A stretch of DNA of 17,589 bases from CAYVQU01 sp964453155 (GTDB lineage: Bacteria > Chloroflexota > Anaerolineae > Anaerolineales > UBA11858). The notes beneath the pieces are model-generated. The model worked only from the letters and a program-made list of their open reading frames with translations. It searched no databases and was not told where the DNA came from. The number at the start of each line of letters is the position of its first letter. Positions within the stretch are counted from its first letter, which is position 1. The stretch spans positions 1 through 17,589 of the forward strand of contig CAYVQU010000103.1 of the NCBI GenBank assembly GCA_964453155.1, written 5' to 3'. Of this stretch, positions 1-7,612 are shown in pieces. The position numbers and the translations under genes are program-made.

Positions 1-341
1 TGGTCGCTTGTGGTCCCCAAAACAATCCAGAAGATGTTTATAATCAATATTGGGAAGCCTGTTCCAAAGGGGATTTTCTGAAGGCCGAGAAATTCTTGGA
101 AGAAACCGCCCGCGAAAAAGCCCGGACTTTGGGCGTATGCGGTTTTGCTCATGATGCGATCAATACCGTTGAATTGGCCGACGGTCGTCCGACCCGGAAC
201 TTCCCCGATCCCCCCGAAGTTACCATTATTGACAATACCGCCTCACTGACCTGGTATGACGATCAGGGCCATGTGGCCAATGTGGTTTTGGCAGAGATAG
301 AGGGGGAATGGAAACTAATTGAAGCAGTCTGGTCGAAATAG
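1..341 (+). CDS. Small lipoprotein, NTF2/DUF4878-like, 5'-truncated
   Basis: The reading frame is open from base 3 to the TAA at 339-341. The window begins inside what looks like a lipobox: the first complete codons read V-A-C-G, and the preceding codon ends in TG, so Leu is possible, giving L-V-A-C. The mature protein would be about 110 residues, starting at the lipidated Cys. The body (YWEACSKGDFLKAEKFL ... LTWYDDQG ... EGEWKLIEAV) has the shape of small NTF2/DUF4878-type exported proteins: an N-terminal helix rich in 'eAc..GD...a', a middle strand pair and a terminal 'G.WKL....' strand. The fold assignment is by pattern only. Function is unknown; such proteins sit on the outer face of the membrane. 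The start codon and most of the signal peptide lie outside the window. A terminator follows directly, so this is the last gene of its transcript. Confidence 0.6.
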   Translation, partial: VACGPQNNPEDVYNQYWEACSKGDFLKAEKFLEETAREKARTLGVCGFAHDAINTVELADGRPTRNFPDPPEVTIIDNTASLTWYDDQGHVANVVLAEIEGEWKLIEAVWSK

Positions 342-361
342 ATTTTCCAATACCAAAAATC

Positions 362-394
362 AAAAACTCCCGGCATTTTCTCCGGGAGTTTTTT
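362..394 (+). terminator. Rho-independent terminator after the lipoprotein gene
   Basis: A perfect 10-bp stem (AAACTCCCGG at 364-373, CCGGGAGTTT at 382-391) with an 8-nt loop is followed by a T run ending at 394. It lies 22 nt after the stop at 341 and ends 26 nt before the MarR promoter. It insulates the MarR operon from upstream transcription. Confidence 0.92.
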
Positions 395-420
395 CGTTAA
401 CGCCAAAAATCAAGCCAAAC

Positions 421-449
421 TTGACATTAAATTAGTTAACATTTATAAT
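421..449 (+). promoter_or_regulatory. Sigma-70 type promoter of the MarR operon
   Basis: The -35 TTGACA (421-426) and the -10 TATAAT (444-449) both match the consensus perfectly and are separated by exactly 17 nt. Transcription would start near 456, leaving a leader of roughly 57 nt before the chosen MarR start at 513. Two hexamers matching 6/6 at optimal spacing predict a strong promoter, which fits one held down by a repressor. Confidence 0.88.
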
Positions 450-458
450 GGTTAACTA
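433..458. promoter_or_regulatory. Inverted-repeat operator flanking the -10 box (probable MarR site)
   Basis: TAGTTAAC (433-440) and GTTAACTA (451-458) are perfect inverted complements separated by 10 nt. The -10 hexamer lies in the spacer and the downstream arm covers the predicted start point. MarR dimers commonly bind such 8-bp half-sites over their own promoter; binding here would block RNA polymerase. The match to this regulator is inferred from position. Confidence 0.8.
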
Positions 459-512
459 TATCAACTGTTGCAAATATTAATCATAAACCCTTCATCTTTT
501 TATGGAGACAGT

Positions 513-974
513 ATGGGCACCAAAGCCGAACTTGCCAGCCAAACCATCGACATTTTTTGGTCCACCTTCCCTGCCCTATGGCATAAAGTCCGAGCCTATG
601 TCCGGGAGGAAGCCGCAGAGCAATTTGATATTACCCCTGGCCAATTCCACACCCTGCGCCGAATTCATTCCGGGAAAAATTCGGTCAGCCAGTTAGCCGA
701 CGCCAAACACATCAGCCGGGCCGCGATCAGTCGTTCAGTCGAGGTGCTGGTTTCCAAAGGTTGGGTTACCCGGACCCCAAATCCCGCTGACCGTCGCAAC
801 CTGGTTCTGGAACTGACAGCTGAAGGTAAAGATTTACTCAGAGCCGTCTTCCACAATATCGGAACCTGGATGGAGGGCCAATTGCTGGGTTTAGAAGCGG
901 CTGAGCTTGAAAACATCAATCAATCCTTATTGAACCTGAAAAAAGCATTTGAACCCCAAACCGGCGAGGAATAA
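513..974 (+). CDS. MarR-family transcriptional regulator
   Basis: A 153-residue protein of normal MarR length. The ATG at 513 is preferred over the upstream in-frame TTG at 468 because GGAG (504-507) sits 5 nt before it and because 468 is barely downstream of the predicted transcript start. The winged helix-turn-helix covers about residues 43-103: a helix ending near LRRIHSG, the recognition region VSQLADAKHISRAAISRSVEVLVSKG, and a wing with the family hallmark D93-R94-R95 followed by LVLELT. Flanking helices (about 5-38 and 105-145) form the dimer interface and ligand pocket. It begins an operon with a phosphotransferase (2 nt after its stop) and ABC exporter genes. The likely role is repressing its own promoter through the 433-458 repeat until a toxic ligand binds. 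The ligand is unknown. Confidence 0.93.
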   Translation: MGTKAELASQTIDIFWSTFPALWHKVRAYVREEAAEQFDITPGQFHTLRRIHSGKNSVSQLADAKHISRAAISRSVEVLVSKGWVTRTPNPADRRNLVLELTAEGKDLLRAVFHNIGTWMEGQLLGLEAAELENINQSLLNLKKAFEPQTGEE

Positions 975-976
975 AA

Positions 977-1962
977 ATGGATAATCCCCAAAACCCTACC
1001 CAACTTGCTGAAAAATTGTTGGCATACCTGCGGGCTGAACTTCAAATCGCAACGCTTGATTACACCGAACCATTGACCCAACTTCAGGGTGGCTACGAAA
1101 CCCATACTTACCGCTTCCAACTCGCGAGAGTAAACGAATTTCCACAGCCGTTGGTTCTCCGCTTATACCCTGAAATGTATGGTACCCACAATGCGGTTTG
1201 GGAAAGCACCATTCAAAATATCTTGGCGGAGGCCAATTATCCGGTGGCGAGGGTTCATTGGGTTTGCACCGATATGACCGTGCTTGGCGGGGCCTTTTTC
1301 ATCATGGATCACATTCCCGGGCAATTATTGACCCAGACATCGATGGAAACGGTACCGCAGTTATTAGGCAAAACCCACGCCCGGCTCCATCAACTCGATC
1401 CTGAACCGTTACAAACATCCCTCCACGATAAAGGAATTGACCCCTACGGTTACACCATTGACAGTCGGTTCGACTGGTTGGCCTCCAAAGTTGAAAAATA
1501 TCCCCATCTCCGGGCCGCAGTTGATTGGCTGTTCGCCAACCGGCCGCCCGAACCGGACCAACTCGCCATCTGTCACGGCGATTTTCATCCCAACAATATT
1601 CTGGCTGCCGCGGGCAAAATCACCGGCGTCCTTGACTGGCCCGGTTTCGCAGTTGCTGATCCCGCTTTTGATGTCGGCTGCACCCTGATGCTAATGACCA
1701 TCCCCTTTAATCTCCTGGTGACCACCACTCCAGCATTACAAGGCGTAAATATAACCAATTTTGTTACTCATTATCTGGCCGCATACGAAAGCGTGCGCCC
1801 CTTAAACCGCAGCTCTCTGGATTTCTACCGGGTCCGGCGCTGCGTTTTTGCTCTTTTTCAGGGTCTGGAAGGTCAAGAAATCTGGCGGCACCCGCTAATT
1901 GTGCCCGATATTCTGGCCTACATTCACCAAGTCACTGGGATTCAAATCGACACCGCCGGGAG
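977..1962 (+). CDS. APH-family phosphotransferase, 3'-truncated by the assembly gap
   Basis: Codes for 328 visible residues of a kinase-like enzyme of the APH/choline kinase superfamily (PF01636 type). GAGGA at 966-970 lies 6 nt before the ATG, and only 2 nt separate it from the MarR stop, so the two are co-transcribed. N-lobe features include an LQGGYETHTYRF glycine-rich loop and VLRLYP, the strand carrying the usual ATP-site basic residue (Arg here instead of Lys). The catalytic loop is HGDFHPNN with H200, D202 and N207. The metal-binding segment is VLDWPGFAVADPAFD with D220, in the usual IDWE/D-type position. It would phosphorylate a small hydroxyl-bearing molecule. Placement in a MarR/exporter operon makes drug inactivation plausible, but the family also contains metabolic kinases, so no drug is assigned. 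The length already approaches the family norm, so little is probably missing. Confidence 0.85.
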
Positions 1963-2062
1963 NNNNNNNNNNNNNNNNNNNNNNNNNNNNNNNNNNNNNN
2001 NNNNNNNNNNNNNNNNNNNNNNNNNNNNNNNNNNNNNNNNNNNNNNNNNNNNNNNNNNNNNN
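1963..2062. other. Assembly gap, 100 N
   Basis: Exactly 100 unknown bases, the conventional placeholder for a gap of unknown length. It separates the C-terminus of the phosphotransferase from the N-terminus of the first ABC subunit. The frame happens to stay open across it, but this is not evidence of a fusion protein. Confidence 0.99.
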
Positions 2063-3778
2063 GTCAAACCCTATTGGAAACAGAGTATCCTGGCCCTGAT
2101 CCTGCTAACCGCCGTCGTCTTTATGGACCTGGCGATTCCTCGCCTGATCCAACGCATTATCGATGAAGGCATCAACGGTGGCGACACCCAAGTCGTCATC
2201 CAAACGACGTTGATCATGATCGGCATCTCGATCACCAGCGCCCTATTCGCCATCGGGAATAACATTCTCTCCGTCCAGGCTGGCGAAGGTTTCGCCCGCG
2301 ATCTGCGGGAAGCCCTATTTCTCAAAATCCAATCGTTTTCTTTTGGGAATCTCGACCGCCTGCGCACCGGACAGCTCATCGTTCGGCTGACCAGTGATAT
2401 CACCATGCTCCAGCGGGTTACCCGCATGCTCTTGCGAATCGGTACGCGCGCGCCGTTGTTGATGATCGGCTCCGTCATCCTGATGATTAGCACCAACGCC
2501 AAACTGGCCCTGTATATGCTGCCGATGTTCATCGTAACCGGGGCCGCATTGGGACTATTCATTGGCAAACTCGGGCCGCTATTCCTGACCGTCCAGGAAA
2601 AACTCGATAACCTGAACACTGTACTGCAAGAGAATATCTCTGGCGTGCGGGTGGTCAAAGCCTTTGTCCGCCAGGCCCATGAAGGTGAGCGTTTTGAGAC
2701 CACCAACGAAGATTTCACCGCCCAAAACGTGGTCGTGATGCAGATCATGGCCACGCTGTTCCCCGCCCTCCAAACCCTAATCAACATCGGCATTGTCATC
2801 GTAGTCTGGGCCGGGGGGTTGCAGTCCATCAACGGTGAACTCTCTATCGGGGAAATCATCGCCTTCACCAATTACCTGATGACGGCCATTTTCCCGCTGC
2901 TAATTATGGCAATGATCTCGACGGTATTAGCCAGCGGTTTTGCCTCGGCCGAACGGGTCAATGAAGTCTTAGAAGCCAAACCCGAAGTTCAGGATCATGC
3001 TGAACCAAAATCCCTACCTGACAATATTCAGGGGCGGATCGTGTTCGAAGATGTCGGCTTCCATTACAATGGCGCTTCCGATGAGCCCGTCCTATGTGGG
3101 ATTAATTTAACAGCTGAACCCGGGGAAACGGTGGCTATCTTAGGCGCTACCGGCGCGGGGAAAACCACCCTGATTAATTTGATACCCCGCTTCTACGACG
3201 TTTCAGCGGGGCGCGTGACCCTCGATGGGATCGACCTCCGGGAGATTCCCCAAGATCAACTCCTGGCCCAAGTCGGGGTAGCCCTTCAAGAAACCGTCCT
3301 ATTTTCGGGGACGGTCCGCGACAATATCGCTTACGGCCAGCCAGAAGCAGAGGCCGAAGCCGTGATCGCTGCCGCCCAAGCTGCCCAGGCTCATGACTTC
3401 ATCACCGAACTCTCCGAGGGCTACGACACGCATGTCGAGGCCCGCGGCGTCAATCTTTCGGGCGGCCAAAAACAGCGGATCGCCATCGCCCGCGCCCTGC
3501 TCACCCGCCCCAAAATCCTGATTCTGGACGACAGCACCAGCGCCGTCGATGTCGAGACCGAAACCAAAATTCAAGCCGCACTTGAAGAACTGATGGCCGA
3601 CTGCACTAGCTTCATCGTCGCCCAACGCATCTCCACCGTCCTGACCGCCGACAAAATCATCGTCATCGACAAAGGCGAAATCGCGGCCGAGGGCACCCAC
3701 GCAGAATTAATAGAATCAAGCCAGATATATCAGGAAATTTACGATTCTCAACTTGGAGAGGGGTTCGATTTATCGTAA
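2063..3778 (+). CDS. ABC exporter half-transporter, degenerate-site subunit (TM287/BmrC-like), 5'-truncated
   Basis: Shows 571 residues of a TMD-NBD half transporter. The sequence enters at VKPYWKQS, normally 10-30 residues from the start of TM1, so only a short N-terminus is lost in the gap. Six membrane segments precede an ATPase domain. Walker A (GATGAGKTT) is at 3143-3169, the canonical signature LSGGQ at 3455-3469, and Walker B ILILDD at 3515-3532. There the catalytic Glu is replaced by Asp (codon 3530-3532), and the switch His is replaced by Gln (VAQRIST, codon 3623-3625). These substitutions define the degenerate nucleotide site subunit of heterodimeric exporters such as TM287/288 and BmrCD. 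Its intact LSGGQ would complete the catalytic site of the partner encoded downstream. Acts in the cytoplasmic membrane, exporting a lipid-like or drug-like substrate. The substrate is not readable from sequence. Confidence 0.92.
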   Translation, partial: VKPYWKQSILALILLTAVVFMDLAIPRLIQRIIDEGINGGDTQVVIQTTLIMIGISITSALFAIGNNILSVQAGEGFARDLREALFLKIQSFSFGNLDRLRTGQLIVRLTSDITMLQRVTRMLLRIGTRAPLLMIGSVILMISTNAKLALYMLPMFIVTGAALGLFIGKLGPLFLTVQEKLDNLNTVLQENISGVRVVKAFVRQAHEGERFETTNEDFTAQNVVVMQIMATLFPALQTLINIGIVIVVWAGGLQSINGELSIGEIIAFTNYLMTAIFPLLIMAMISTVLASGFASAERVNEVLEAKPEVQDHAEPKSLPDNIQGRIVFEDVGFHYNGASDEPVLCGINLTAEPGETVAILGATGAGKTTLINLIPRFYDVSAGRVTLDGIDLREIPQDQLLAQVGVALQETVLFSGTVRDNIAYGQPEAEAEAVIAAAQAAQAHDFITELSEGYDTHVEARGVNLSGGQKQRIAIARALLTRPKILILDDSTSAVDVETETKIQAALEELMADCTSFIVAQRISTVLTADKIIVIDKGEIAAEGTHAELIESSQIYQEIYDSQLGEGFDLS

Positions 3779-3780
3779 AT

Positions 3781-3879
3781 GTCTAAGTGACCCAATGAGT
3801 CTAAAGGGTCCAAAAAGTCCGACCAGTCAGACCTTTTAGACCAATCAGACATCTTAGACATTACTGACAGTTTAGACAC
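3781..3879. repeat. Degenerate tandem repeat with 9-bp period
   Basis: The whole spacer between the two ABC genes is built on a 9-nt period. GTC recurs at 3781, 3799, 3808, 3817 and 3826. GAC recurs at 3821, 3830, 3839, 3848, 3857, 3866 and 3875, all in exact 9-nt register over 11 units. On the minus strand units look like GTCTAARAT/GTCTGATTG. There is no obvious protein in either direction, and the repeat ends 8 nt before the second ABC start codon. Confidence 0.85.
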
Positions 3880-3886
3880 AAAAACT

Positions 3887-5728
3887 ATGACTAACCAAAC
3901 TTCCAATTCTAAAAACGATTCTCGCCCAGCCCGCGGCCAAATTCGACGCGGACCCGGTCCGGGTAACCCCGGCAAGATCGAAAAAGCCAAAGACCCGCGC
4001 CAGGCTGTCAAACGCTTGTTCCCCTATTTGCGCCCCTACATCGGTATTCTGACCCTGGTGAGCGTCTTCGTACTCCTGTACACCGTTCTGGGACTGCTGG
4101 GACCGTATCTGACTGGCGTGGCCATCGACGACTATATTTTGGCCAAAGATATACCGGGGACCGTTCGGATCGCGGTGATTATGCTGGTGATTTATCTCTT
4201 GGGGGCCGGGTTTCAGGCCGCTTCGGGCTGGTTCATGGCCCGGGTTTCGCAAGGCGCCCTCAAACAGATGCGTAAGGATTTGTTCGCGCACCTCCAGTCA
4301 CTTTCCCTCAGTTTCTTCGACCGCAATCCGGCTGGAGAGTTGATGAGCCGCTTGACCAATGATATTGACGCCATCAACCAGGCTGTTTCGCAGAATTTAG
4401 TCTCGATCATCGCCAGTCTGCTAACCCTGGTCGGGATTTTGATCGCCATGTTTGTGATGAATTTCTGGTTGGCGTTAGCGTCGATCCTGGTGGTGCCTAT
4501 CATGTTCTGGTTCACCGGCTACGTCGCCAAATACACCCGCCGTGGTTTCCGCAGCCTGCAGAAAGAATTGGGCGGGCTCAACGCCGTAATCGAGGAAAAT
4601 ATCAGTGGGGCACGGGTAGTCAAAGCCTTCCGCCGCAATGAAGTCGCTCTCGAAAAATTCCGTGAAAATAATCAAGCCGTATACAAAGCAGGACTATACG
4701 CAAACACCTATGCCCTGCTCTTGATGCCCCTCACCAATGTATTGGGCAATTTCTTCGTCATCGTTCTGGCTGGATTTGGGGGTTGGCTGGCCCTGCAAGG
4801 ACTCGCCACCATCGGAACCATCGCGGCTTTCATCAGCTATGGCCGGCGCTTCATCCAACCCCTGCGGCAACTGGCCAATATGTACAACTCGATCCAGGCC
4901 GCCCTGGCCGGGGCCGAGCGGGTCTTCGAAATTCTGGATACGCAGCCTGATCTGAACAATGCCCCCGACGCTCTGAGCATCGAAAAACTGGCTGGTCACG
5001 TTGAGTTTGAAAAAGTCGATTTCGGCTATCTCGATGACGTCCCCGTGATCAAGCATATGACCTTGGAAGCCCAGACCGGCGAAACCATCGCCCTCGTCGG
5101 TCCCACCGGGGCGGGAAAAACCACTATCATCAACTTATTGACCCGTTTCTACGATATCAACGGCGGCACGATCAAAATTGATGGCGTCGACCTGCGTCAG
5201 ATGAAGATGAACGATCTCCGCCGCCAACTCGGGATCGTGCTACAAGACACCTTCATGTTCTCTGATACCGTGATGGAGAATATCCGCTACGGGCGATTGG
5301 GCGCCACCGACGAGGAAGTCATCGCCGCGGCCCAGTTGGCCGATGCCGACCATTTCATCCGCCAGCTCAAAAACGGCTACCAGACCAAACTCTCGGAGCG
5401 GGCCAGTAATCTCAGCCAAGGTCAACGCCAACTCCTGGCCATCGCGCGGGCCATCCTGGCCGATCCCAGCATCCTGATCCTCGATGAGGCTACCAGCTCC
5501 GTCGATACCCGCACCGAGGCCCGCATCCAAAAATCTCTCCTACGCCTGATGGAAGGCCGCACCAGCTTCGTCATTGCCCACCGCTTAAGCACCATCCGCG
5601 ATGCCGATAACGTGGTTGTCATCGATGATGGCGAAATCATCGAGCAGGGCAATCATCAGGAGTTACTGGCCCAGCAGGGGTTCTATCATAATTTGTATAT
5701 GAGTCAGTTTAAGGGGAAGAAAATATAA
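3887..5728 (+). CDS. ABC exporter half-transporter, catalytic-site subunit (TM288/BmrD-like)
   Basis: A 613-residue TMD-NBD half transporter, complete. A basic, Gly/Pro-rich N-terminal tail (residues 1-40) precedes six membrane segments (about 48-330). The NBD has Walker A GPTGAGKTT (405-413), Q-loop VLQDTFMF, a noncanonical signature LSQGQ (509-513, Gln replacing Gly), Walker B ILILDE with catalytic E534, and switch H565 (IAHRLST). The altered signature plus intact Glu and His is the mirror image of the upstream subunit, so the two should form one asymmetric heterodimer with a single hydrolysing site. The gene starts 108 nt after its partner. No good Shine-Dalgarno is visible before the ATG at 3887, and no better in-frame start exists, so initiation may be coupled or weak. 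The family exports drugs, lipids or peptides; the substrate is unknown. Confidence 0.94.
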   Translation: MTNQTSNSKNDSRPARGQIRRGPGPGNPGKIEKAKDPRQAVKRLFPYLRPYIGILTLVSVFVLLYTVLGLLGPYLTGVAIDDYILAKDIPGTVRIAVIMLVIYLLGAGFQAASGWFMARVSQGALKQMRKDLFAHLQSLSLSFFDRNPAGELMSRLTNDIDAINQAVSQNLVSIIASLLTLVGILIAMFVMNFWLALASILVVPIMFWFTGYVAKYTRRGFRSLQKELGGLNAVIEENISGARVVKAFRRNEVALEKFRENNQAVYKAGLYANTYALLLMPLTNVLGNFFVIVLAGFGGWLALQGLATIGTIAAFISYGRRFIQPLRQLANMYNSIQAALAGAERVFEILDTQPDLNNAPDALSIEKLAGHVEFEKVDFGYLDDVPVIKHMTLEAQTGETIALVGPTGAGKTTIINLLTRFYDINGGTIKIDGVDLRQMKMNDLRRQLGIVLQDTFMFSDTVMENIRYGRLGATDEEVIAAAQLADADHFIRQLKNGYQTKLSERASNLSQGQRQLLAIARAILADPSILILDEATSSVDTRTEARIQKSLLRLMEGRTSFVIAHRLSTIRDADNVVVIDDGEIIEQGNHQELLAQQGFYHNLYMSQFKGKKI

Positions 5729-5731
5729 ATT

Positions 5732-5759
5732 GTAGGGGTACGATATATCGTGCCCCTAC
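5732..5759. repeat. GTAGGGG...CCCCTAC palindrome, copy 1
   Basis: A 28-bp element: 13-bp arms at 5732-5744 and 5747-5759 with one G:U-type mismatch. It starts 3 nt after the stop of the ABC subunit and contains the TAG stop codon (5756-5758) of the convergent lipoprotein gene. It could fold in transcripts from both sides, but no T run follows on either side, so it is not a classical terminator. Related copies are at 6726 and 15677. Confidence 0.85.
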
Positions 5760-6601
5760 TCCAAATCATCCACAATCGTGTAAAACAAAGATTCATCGGG
5801 AATATTCGTCACATACATCGGACCGGCGAGGAAATCTTCGACGGTGTTGTTTTCGAGCGCGTTGAGATGGATGGGGTTGCGTACGCCTTGGATGAACCAA
5901 TTTGAAAGCGTAGAGTACACCGCAGGGTCAATAAAGGTATCGGCCGCGCCGGGGCACGGACATTTGACCGTACCACTAACGGGGATTACCGGCACATCCG
6001 TCAGGCGGTAAACCAGTTCATCGGCAACCCGCTCCCCTTCAGTGATGGATTCTAAACTCAGGGTCGCATCCAGGTTGAAGGATACTGGATCGTAGGCCCC
6101 AGGATCGAGAGTCCATTCGCAGGGATGGCATTGACTATCACCAATGAAGCGATCGCGGTATTCAGTGAGCGTCAGGGTATTGCGCTGCTGGACGGCCGCC
6201 CCGCCTTCAAGGGGAAACCAAAGCTCGATACTGTATTCACCCCCGTATTCCATCACATCGCCTGTAAAATCCCCCATCATCTCAGTATTAATGGTCATTT
6301 CAACCGTTCCGGAAACAGATACTTTGCGATACCCCGATTCGGGTACATCGCCCTCCGATTTAGTATTTTTGGCTGGAGCATCTTCATCAGGTTGAGACTT
6401 CCCTGTAACGGATTGCGAACAATCATCCGGGCAATTTTGCGCATTTTCGGGGCCGTTGCATACGTTGTCGCCGCAGCGCTTTTCGGATTGGGGGGCGGGA
6501 TTGGACTGGCCGGTTGGGTCGGAATCACTGGAGTTTGACTCGAAATTACAAGCCGTACTTACAAGCCAAATCAATGCAAAGATCACTACTAAACGTTTCA
6601 T
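5756..6601 (-). CDS. Exported lipoprotein with CGDxxC...CPxDC cysteine cluster, function unknown
   Basis: A 281-residue predicted lipoprotein. I place the start at the ATG complement of 6599-6601 because AGGAGG (6608-6613) lies 6 nt upstream; the in-frame GTG one codon earlier would be only 3 nt away. A short basic and hydrophobic signal ends in V-S-T-A-C, with C18 the lipidated residue. A Ser/Asp/Pro-rich linker holds a cluster, C43-G-D-N-V-C48 ... C57-P-D-D-C61, resembling the short disulfide or metal-binding CGDGxC..E...CPxDC modules of bacterial surface proteins. From about residue 95 a strand-rich domain follows (VSVSGTVEMTI, GEYSIELWFP, NTLTLTEYRDRF) with two more Cys pairs (CHPC, CPC). 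I do not recognise this domain. It probably faces the outside of the membrane. It is convergent with the ABC exporter and not in an evident operon. Confidence 0.8.
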   Translation of the reverse strand: MKRLVVIFALIWLVSTACNFESNSSDSDPTGQSNPAPQSEKRCGDNVCNGPENAQNCPDDCSQSVTGKSQPDEDAPAKNTKSEGDVPESGYRKVSVSGTVEMTINTEMMGDFTGDVMEYGGEYSIELWFPLEGGAAVQQRNTLTLTEYRDRFIGDSQCHPCEWTLDPGAYDPVSFNLDATLSLESITEGERVADELVYRLTDVPVIPVSGTVKCPCPGAADTFIDPAVYSTLSNWFIQGVRNPIHLNALENNTVEDFLAGPMYVTNIPDESLFYTIVDDLE

Positions 6602-6607
6602 CACGGG

Positions 6608-6613
6608 CCTCCT
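6608..6613 (-). promoter_or_regulatory. Strong ribosome binding site deciding the lipoprotein start
   Basis: The complement reads AGGAGG, a perfect Shine-Dalgarno. Spacing of 6 nt to the ATG ending at 6601, versus 3 nt to the GTG ending at 6604, favours the ATG. Confidence 0.8.
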
Positions 6614-6725
6614 AAAACCGAGGTGATAGCCGCCTTTTGATCATATCCCCATTGTATCGCGCAGTTGTTTTCGAAATGTAATCAAATTGTTGAGATTTGG
6701 GAAAGAAAATTGGAAATTAAGCCAC

Positions 6726-6753
6726 GTAGGGGCACAGCATGCTGTGCCCCTAC
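6726..6753. repeat. GTAGGGG...CCCCTAC palindrome, copy 2 (perfect)
   Basis: A perfect 28-bp self-complementary sequence with outer GTAGGGG/CCCCTAC and a central AGCATGCT. It lies 25 nt past the stop codon of the MalG-like permease, on the transcript's downstream side. It is the most regular copy and defines the family; the other two are at 5732 and 15677. Confidence 0.92.
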
Positions 6754-6778
6754 AATCAATTTAAACCAATTCTTCGAT

Positions 6779-7612
6779 TTACCCCTTCAGCGCCCCGGCC
6801 ATCATCCCTTTCAAGAAATAGCGGCCCAAGAAGATGTAAACCAACAAGGTCGGCACTGCGGCCAGGAAAGAACCGGCCATTTGGACGTTCCAGGCGATGA
6901 TCTGGCTACCTGCCATGTTGTTGAGAGCCACCGTCACCGGCCAGTTAGCGGGGGCCGTCAGCACTACGGCGAAGAGGAAATCGTTCCAAGCGGAGGTGAA
7001 CTGCCAGATCAGAACCACCACAAAGCTGGGGATCGAGAGCGGCAGCAGGATGTACCAGTAAGATCCCAGCAAACCCGAACCGTCGATCCGGGCAGCTTCG
7101 ATCAGGTCGTTGGGAACGCTGGCGTAGTAGTTGCGGAAAGTCAGGGTGGTGATCGGCAAGCCGTAGATCACGTGGGCCAGCACCAAACCGGGCAGGCCGC
7201 CATAGAGATTAATCCGGCGCATGAACTCCACCAGGGGGATCAAAATACTCTGGTAGGGGATGAACATCCCAAACAGGATCAGTGGGAAGATGATCTCGGA
7301 GCCTTTGAATTTCCATTTGGCCAAGACATAGCCATTGATCGACCCTAAAATCGAGGAGATGATGGCCGCGGGGAGGACCATGTTGAAACTGTTGACCAGA
7401 TAGGGCGACAACTTCTCAAACGCCTCCACAAAATTGACAAATTCGATTTTGCTGGGCAAATCCCACATGGTTTTCAGGCTGACTTCATCGAAGCCTTTGA
7501 ACCCCGTCAAGAGCATGACGTACAACGGCAGCAAATAGAATAGCGCCATGAAAACCAGCGGAATATATAAGAAAGGTTTCGTAAACTTGCGGCTGCGTAA
7601 TTTGGCGATCAT
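6779..7612 (-). CDS. CUT1 sugar ABC transporter permease, MalG-like
   Basis: A 277-residue membrane protein of normal MalG length with about six membrane segments (near 13-35, 78-98, 107-127, 140-160, 192-212, 246-266). It carries the inner-membrane permease EAA motif E172-A-A-R-I-D-G178 ... LP (to about 192), the loop that docks on the ATPase subunit. The N-terminus (SRKFTKPFLYIPL) and the C-terminal GALKG end are typical of the carbohydrate (CUT1) branch. The ATG overlaps the TGA of the upstream permease by 4 nt (ATGA at 7612-7609), so the two are translationally coupled. It imports a sugar together with the MalF-like partner and the binding protein encoded upstream. A palindromic repeat follows its stop. 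Confidence 0.95.
   Translation of the reverse strand: MIAKLRSRKFTKPFLYIPLVFMALFYLLPLYVMLLTGFKGFDEVSLKTMWDLPSKIEFVNFVEAFEKLSPYLVNSFNMVLPAAIISSILGSINGYVLAKWKFKGSEIIFPLILFGMFIPYQSILIPLVEFMRRINLYGGLPGLVLAHVIYGLPITTLTFRNYYASVPNDLIEAARIDGSGLLGSYWYILLPLSIPSFVVVLIWQFTSAWNDFLFAVVLTAPANWPVTVALNNMAGSQIIAWNVQMAGSFLAAVPTLLVYIFLGRYFLKGMMAGALKG

Noticed and set aside
1963..2062. Single 933-residue kinase-ABC fusion protein
   Set aside because: Continuity depends on 100 placeholder N; domain ends on both sides match separate genes.
2071..2871. Minus-strand 266-codon ORF
   Set aside because: Antisense shadow of the first ABC subunit, with basic Ser/Arg-rich composition typical of antisense frames.
3781..3879. 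CRISPR array in the ABC intergenic spacer
   Set aside because: Units are only 9 bp with no spacer structure; no Cas genes are present in the window.
3748..4011. Minus-strand 87-codon ORF covering the 9-bp repeat
   Set aside because: Open only because the 9-bp period keeps frame and because of the ABC gene's antisense; no start signal or family resemblance.
6665..7348. Plus-strand 227-codon ORF rich in Gln, His and Asp
   Set aside because: Antisense shadow of the MalG-like permease, whose membrane and EAA motifs are clear.
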